From assembly GCA_035529155.1 (NCBI GenBank), contig DATKXF010000043.1, positions 1-43,732 on the forward strand: a DNA stretch of 43,732 nucleotides, written 5' to 3'. The notes under the pieces are model-generated. The model ran no database searches. It saw nothing but the letters and a program-made list of their open reading frames with translations, and was not told where the DNA came from. Origin of the DNA: JAAEEP01 sp035529155. GTDB taxonomy: Archaea > Thermoplasmatota > Thermoplasmata > Methanomassiliicoccales > JAAEEP01. Within the stretch, counting starts at the first letter, position 1. Each line of letters begins with the position of its first letter. Positions 40,264-43,732 of this stretch are shown here, in pieces. The translations under genes were made by a program, and so were the position numbers.

Positions 40264-40970
40264 GGTCTTTCACCCCACAGCTGTTCGGGGTTCAGCTTTC
40301 CCGTGTAAAGGGCTATTCCGATGACAACGGCCTCCGCGCCCATTTCCTCCAAGGCAGCCAGATCCTCCATGCTGGAAATACCGCCGGAGGCGATCACTGG
40401 GCATGGACACCTTCGGATGAAATCCGCCGCATCCTGGGCGGCTATCCCTTCGGCCTTTCCCTCGACATCCACGTTGGTATGCAGCACCCCTGCCAATGGG
40501 AGGTCCTCGATCCTCCGGAACATCTCGTCCATGGAGATGCTCGAGTCCTCCTGCCATCCCCGGACCTGGATCATTCCACCCTTCACATCCAGGGCAAGCA
40601 CGATCCTTCCCGGATGCTCGTCAGCGTTCCTGGCCAGCCAAATGGGATCCTTGATGGCCTTGGTTCCCACCACGATCGTGCGGGCACCAACCTCCAGCAG
40701 GTCATCGACCAGCTGGTCGCTGCGGATCCCCCCGCCAACCTGGACTGGGATGGTAACATTCTCGATGATATCCTTAATGGATTCGATGTTGTTTCCCTTT
40801 CCCAGAGCTCCATCGAGATCGATCACGTGGAGTCCAGGTGCCCCCATCGACTCCCATTTGAGTGCCATCTCAACGGGATCTGGCAGGACTATCTTCTCCG
40901 TTCCAGGGACGCCGCCAACAAGCTGCACGACCTTTCCGTTCAGCATGTCGACCGCGGGTAGTATCCTCAA
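40260..40970 (-). CDS. hisA: Phosphoribosylformimino-AICAR ribotide isomerase HisA
   Basis: A 236-residue TIM barrel: RILPAVDMLNGKVVQLVGG (catalytic Asp8), HVIDLDGA, PVQVGGGIRSDQL, TIVVGTKAIKD, LALDVKGGMIQVRGW, LHTNVDVEGKAEGI (second catalytic Asp) and PVIASGGISSMEDL. It opens the ring of ProFAR. The start is TTG 40970, overlapping the hisH TGA by 4 nt (TTGA). The N-terminus begins directly with the conserved strand. Confidence 0.96.
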   Translation of the reverse strand: MRILPAVDMLNGKVVQLVGGVPGTEKIVLPDPVEMALKWESMGAPGLHVIDLDGALGKGNNIESIKDIIENVTIPVQVGGGIRSDQLVDDLLEVGARTIVVGTKAIKDPIWLARNADEHPGRIVLALDVKGGMIQVRGWQEDSSISMDEMFRRIEDLPLAGVLHTNVDVEGKAEGIAAQDAADFIRRCPCPVIASGGISSMEDLAALEEMGAEAVVIGIALYTGKLNPEQLWGERP

Positions 40971-41566
40971 ACGCAGCCCTCCGCGAACTCCACGAAGTTG
41001 CGCAGGAACCTCAGCCCCGAGGTGCTGCTCTTCTCCGGATGGAATTGGGTTCCAACGACATTTCTTTTTCTGAAGGCTGACGGGAATTCAACATAGTAAT
41101 CGGTTCTACCCGCAACCACGTCCTCATTAGGACTCCCGTGGAACGAGTGTGCGAAGTAGAAGTATCTCGAATCTATCGAATCGAAGATTGGATCTTGTGA
41201 TTTCACATGGTTCCAGCCCATGTGCGGTACCTTCTCCGCCTCCAAGCGTATGACCTTGCCCTTGAAGTAGCCCAGTCCGGGGGAATCACCCTCTTCGCTT
41301 CCCTCGAATAGGATCTGAGCTCCGATGCAGATGCCCAGGCATGGGGTGCCGTTGTTCAGCAGCTCCACGATCTGTTCCCGATACGGGATGAGCTTCTCCA
41401 TCGTTCTTGAGAAAGCGCCGACTCCCGGGAATACGATGCACTCCGCGTCCAACAGACTGCCCATATCCTTTTCCACCCTGGGGTTGGAGCCGCACAGTTC
41501 CAAAGCCTTTCGGATGGAGTGCAGGTTGCCCACACCGTAATCAGCGATGGCGATGTTCAAAGGCAT
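40967..41566 (-). CDS. hisH: Imidazole glycerol phosphate synthase glutaminase subunit HisH
   Basis: A 199-residue class I glutamine amidotransferase: IAIADYGVGNLHSIRKALEL, VFPGVGAFSRTM, the nucleophile in PCLGICIGAQILFEGSEEG (Cys84 or so), VPHMGWNHV and GTQFHPEKSSTSGLRFLRNF (His, Glu of the triad). It supplies ammonia to HisF. ATG 41566 overlaps the end of hisC by 10 nt. Confidence 0.97.
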   Translation of the reverse strand: MPLNIAIADYGVGNLHSIRKALELCGSNPRVEKDMGSLLDAECIVFPGVGAFSRTMEKLIPYREQIVELLNNGTPCLGICIGAQILFEGSEEGDSPGLGYFKGKVIRLEAEKVPHMGWNHVKSQDPIFDSIDSRYFYFAHSFHGSPNEDVVAGRTDYYVEFPSAFRKRNVVGTQFHPEKSSTSGLRFLRNFVEFAEGCV

Positions 41567-42609
41567 TCGGAGAGCACCTCCTCTATCCTCTCGACAAGCA
41601 ATTCGTTCAGCTCTTGAGTTCCAATGGTGGTCCTGATGCAGTCCTCCAGCATTCGCTTCGAACCGAAATCCCTTATGAGGACCCCTTTATCGGCCAAAGC
41701 GCTTGTGAGCCTGCTGGACGAAATCGGAGATCGAGCCAGCATGAAGTTGGTCTCCGAAGGGAAGACATCGAACCTCATCTTGGTGAGCGATGAGGCTAGT
41801 CTGGGTCTCTGCTCGTTGACCGTCCTCACGATGCGGTCAACGTACTCTCTTTCCCTAAGGGCAGCGATGGCCATCATCTCGCTGACCCTGTTGAGCGAGT
41901 AGGGAATCTTCACCCTGTTCATGATGTCGGTCAATTCCTCGCAGGCGATCAGGTATCCCACCCTCATCCCGGCCATTCCGTATGCCTTTGAGAATGTCCT
42001 GGTAACGATGAGGTTGTCGTGACTACCGATCAATGGGATGAATGACTCGCCAGCGAACTCCCCATAGGCTTCGTCCACAATTACGGGGCCGTCAAACTCG
42101 GCGATGATGCGCTCAATGTCCTTCCTGTTGAAACTGTTGGCCGTGGGATTGTTAGGGGTGCACAGAATGGCAACCTTCCCTGAAGCGGAAAGCATATCAT
42201 CGGTGATCAGCTGGAAGTCGGGTGTGAGATCGACCTCGTTAACCTTCCCACCGTTCACCTTCACGAACCAGGAATGCAAAGTGTACGAGGGATATGGCGT
42301 CACCACCTTCTCCCCCCACTCCAGGAATGATTTGAAGATCACATCCAGGACCTCGTCGGATCCGTTCCCAACTATGACCATGTTCGGGTTAATGTCATAG
42401 AATTGGGCTAGCTCCTCCCGAAGGCCATCGGAGTATGGTTTGGGGTACTGGTTGACATCCATGCTCGCGCATTCTTCGAGTACCTTGGCCGCCACTGGAT
42501 TCGGACCTAGCACGTTCACGCTGGTGTCCATTCTGACCACATTTTGGCACTTGGGGTCGTAGTACTGCCTAATATCCTTGAGGGTCGACCTCATCCATCT
42601 CTCGGGCAA
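41557..42609 (-). CDS. hisC: Histidinol-phosphate aminotransferase HisC
   Basis: A 350-residue fold-type I PLP enzyme: NVLGPNP, YPKPYSDGLREELAQFY, VIVGNGSDEVLDVIF, TPYPSYTLH, LCTPNNPTANSF, VDEAYGEF and the PLP lysine in TRTFSKAYGMAGMRVGY. It makes histidinol phosphate from imidazole acetol phosphate. The TTG start at 42609 has a GGGGGTG site at good spacing; ATG 42594 has none. Confidence 0.94.
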   Translation of the reverse strand: MPERWMRSTLKDIRQYYDPKCQNVVRMDTSVNVLGPNPVAAKVLEECASMDVNQYPKPYSDGLREELAQFYDINPNMVIVGNGSDEVLDVIFKSFLEWGEKVVTPYPSYTLHSWFVKVNGGKVNEVDLTPDFQLITDDMLSASGKVAILCTPNNPTANSFNRKDIERIIAEFDGPVIVDEAYGEFAGESFIPLIGSHDNLIVTRTFSKAYGMAGMRVGYLIACEELTDIMNRVKIPYSLNRVSEMMAIAALREREYVDRIVRTVNEQRPRLASSLTKMRFDVFPSETNFMLARSPISSSRLTSALADKGVLIRDFGSKRMLEDCIRTTIGTQELNELLVERIEEVLSECL

Positions 42610-42621
42610 TCTTCACACCCC

Positions 42622-43485
42622 CTAGGGAACCATGCGATCAATGGGCATTATGAGGATGCCCGAAGCTCCCAGCTTCTTGAGCCTGGTGACGGATTCGTAG
42701 ACCTTGTCCTTGTCCACGACAACGTGGATGGCTACGCAGTCATCCCTTCCCATGATGTTCATGACCGTCGGTCCAGCTATGCCTGGAAGGAAGGATTTGA
42801 TCTCGTCGAGAGCCTCTTTTGGCACGTCCGCCATCAGGTATTTCTTCTCCTCGGCGTCCGTCACGCTTCTGATTGCTTCGGTGAGCTCTCTTATCTCTTC
42901 TTCCTTGGCCTTCAGGCTTTCCTTGTTCGCGACCACGACTGCCCAGGATTCCAGGATGGTGCCGATCTCCTTGAGCCTGTTGCCCTTGAGAGTGGAACCG
43001 CTGCTGACCAGATCGACAATGATGTCTGCCACCCCGATTCTTGGTGTGACCTCAGCCGCTCCAGAGACCGCGGTGATCTTCACCTTCTTCCCCTTGGATT
43101 CGAAGAACTCATTTGTCATGTGAGGGAACGAGGTGGCCACTACCGCTCCGTCGGGCACGTCGTCAACAGCGTCTATCCCGGACCCTTCTGGGGAGGCGAC
43201 GGACAGTCTGCAGTATCCATAGTTGAGGGTCTGGACGATCTCCATGTCCAGGCCAGATTCCATCACCAGATCCTTTCCGGTGATGCCAAGGTCGACCGCG
43301 CCGGTATGGACGAAGCGAACGATGTCCTGAGCCCTGAGGAACATGATCTCGAAGTCCATGTTCTTCACGGGCGCGTACAGCTTCCTCTCGCCCCCGTTCT
43401 CGATGTCCAGCCCAGCTCTCTTGAGGATCTCGACGGATCGGTCGCTGAGCCTTCCCTTGTTCGGCACGGCCAATCTCAATGTCAT
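42622..43485 (-). CDS. hisG: ATP phosphoribosyltransferase HisG (long form)
   Basis: A 287-residue protein with the periplasmic-binding-like catalytic domain (TLRLAVPNKGRLSDRSVEILKRAGLDI, ARFVHTGAVDLGITGKDL-like block written here VRFVHTGAVDLGITGKDL, ADIIVDLVSSGSTLKGNRL) and a C-terminal ACT-like regulatory domain (about 210-287: IKSFLPGIAGPTVMNIM, DDCVAIHVVVDKDKV). The long form is a homohexamer inhibited by histidine and needs no HisZ. ATG 43485 follows GGGTGA, but an in-frame ATG 43497 close to the predicted transcription start is also possible. It is the first gene of the operon. Confidence 0.95.
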   Translation of the reverse strand: MTLRLAVPNKGRLSDRSVEILKRAGLDIENGGERKLYAPVKNMDFEIMFLRAQDIVRFVHTGAVDLGITGKDLVMESGLDMEIVQTLNYGYCRLSVASPEGSGIDAVDDVPDGAVVATSFPHMTNEFFESKGKKVKITAVSGAAEVTPRIGVADIIVDLVSSGSTLKGNRLKEIGTILESWAVVVANKESLKAKEEEIRELTEAIRSVTDAEEKKYLMADVPKEALDEIKSFLPGIAGPTVMNIMGRDDCVAIHVVVDKDKVYESVTRLKKLGASGILIMPIDRMVP

Positions 43486-43522
43486 CTCTTCACCCATGGA
43501 TGTGCTCCCAAACAGCTAATAT

Positions 43523-43532
43523 ATATTTATAT
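43523..43532 (-). promoter_or_regulatory. TATA box of his-lysC-pheA operon
   Basis: A long AT stretch (minus strand ATATAAATAT, within 43517-43537) lies 26-31 nt before the start codons at 43497 and 43485 minus a short leader, and is the only AT-rich promoter-like element before hisG. Transcription is expected at about 43500. Confidence 0.65.
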
Positions 43533-43584
43533 ATGTATGGACAGAACATCTGGTGCGACCTGCTTTTCGGAACAATCTGCAAAT

Positions 43585-43601
43585 TCAAGGACCATCCTTG
43601 A
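43585..43601. promoter_or_regulatory. 17-bp inverted repeat upstream of his operon, candidate operator
   Basis: TCAAGGA-CCA-TCCTTGA is a perfect 7-3-7 palindrome about 55 nt upstream of the TATA box. It lies in the position of an activator site. The remaining sequence to the end of the window (43602-43732) shows no convincing gene. Confidence 0.4.
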
Positions 43602-43732
43602 GAAATTCGTTTACCTCTCACAATTCTTTCTGGCAGCATCTGATTTGATCTAGGTCGTTCGGTCGAATCGATCGGGCAATTGGTTCTGAATCTATTCGAG
43701 TTGATTACTGTCGAGCCATGGTCACGCGCATT

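Noticed and set aside
42544..43653. Long plus-strand frame across hisC and hisG
   Set aside because: It is antisense to two certain genes and has no domain features.
1..43732. CRISPR arrays, tRNA or rRNA genes, insertion sequences
   Set aside because: No regularly spaced repeats, cloverleaf sequences, rRNA segments or transposase genes were seen on reading all intergenic regions.

Overview
The window reads as a chromosomal segment of a euryarchaeon, most likely from the Thermoplasmatota or methanogen-like relatives. This assignment is an inference from gene content. Archaeal markers include diphthine synthase, Trm5, HerA with Mre11 and Rad50, a short XPF nuclease, archaeal CobY, CobZ and CobT, the fused ADP-forming acyl-CoA synthetase and an FtsZ-family protein. 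Several promoters have a TATA box about 26 nt before the start codon, which implies leaderless mRNAs. Other genes use Shine-Dalgarno sites matching AGGAGGTGATCC. Genes are tightly packed, with many 4-nt ATGA, GTGA or TTGA overlaps. I saw no tRNA, rRNA, CRISPR array or insertion sequence.

Layout. 1-7320: the end of a DUF429 gene, a SprT/YgjP-like metalloprotease, a YhaM-like exoribonuclease, a YkgJ-type cysteine cluster protein, a 351-nt stretch with no convincing gene, a THEP1 NTPase, a DUF72 protein, and an acyl-CoA synthetase coupled to a DRTGG-domain P-loop protein. 7320-13518 (minus strand): the repair operon mre11-rad50-xpf, then herA and a small cysteine protein. 13649-18777: a divergent FtsZ paralogue, a Kef-type antiporter with an added membrane domain, dphB and trm5 head to head, and a dCTP deaminase/dUTPase-family protein.

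18778-29049 is a corrinoid uptake, salvage and assembly locus. A promoter with three 19-bp inverted repeats precedes btuF-btuC-btuD, then threonine-phosphate decarboxylase, cbiB, a cbiZ-cobZ fusion, cobS and cobY. CobT and an alkaline-phosphatase-superfamily protein follow on the opposite strand. Together they can import corrinoids, strip the side chain or lower ligand, make the aminopropanol linker, activate cobinamide with GTP, activate the base, and join the halves. CobY appears to begin at an AUA codon preceded by a near-perfect ribosome-binding site.

29220-35507: hypF, an isolated gcvH, mtnP, two related flavin-reductase-like proteins flanking an unrecognised small protein, and an aminotransferase. 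35495-43485 (minus strand) is an amino-acid supercluster, hisG-hisC-hisH-hisA-hisB-hisF-hisIE-PHP phosphatase-lysC-pheA, nearly all translationally overlapped. HisD is not in the window. The points most worth a second look are the triple operator of the corrinoid locus, the AUA start of cobY, the FtsZ paralogue with altered active-site loops, the CbiZ-CobZ fusion, and the phosphatase-superfamily protein whose usual serine nucleophile appears to be lost.
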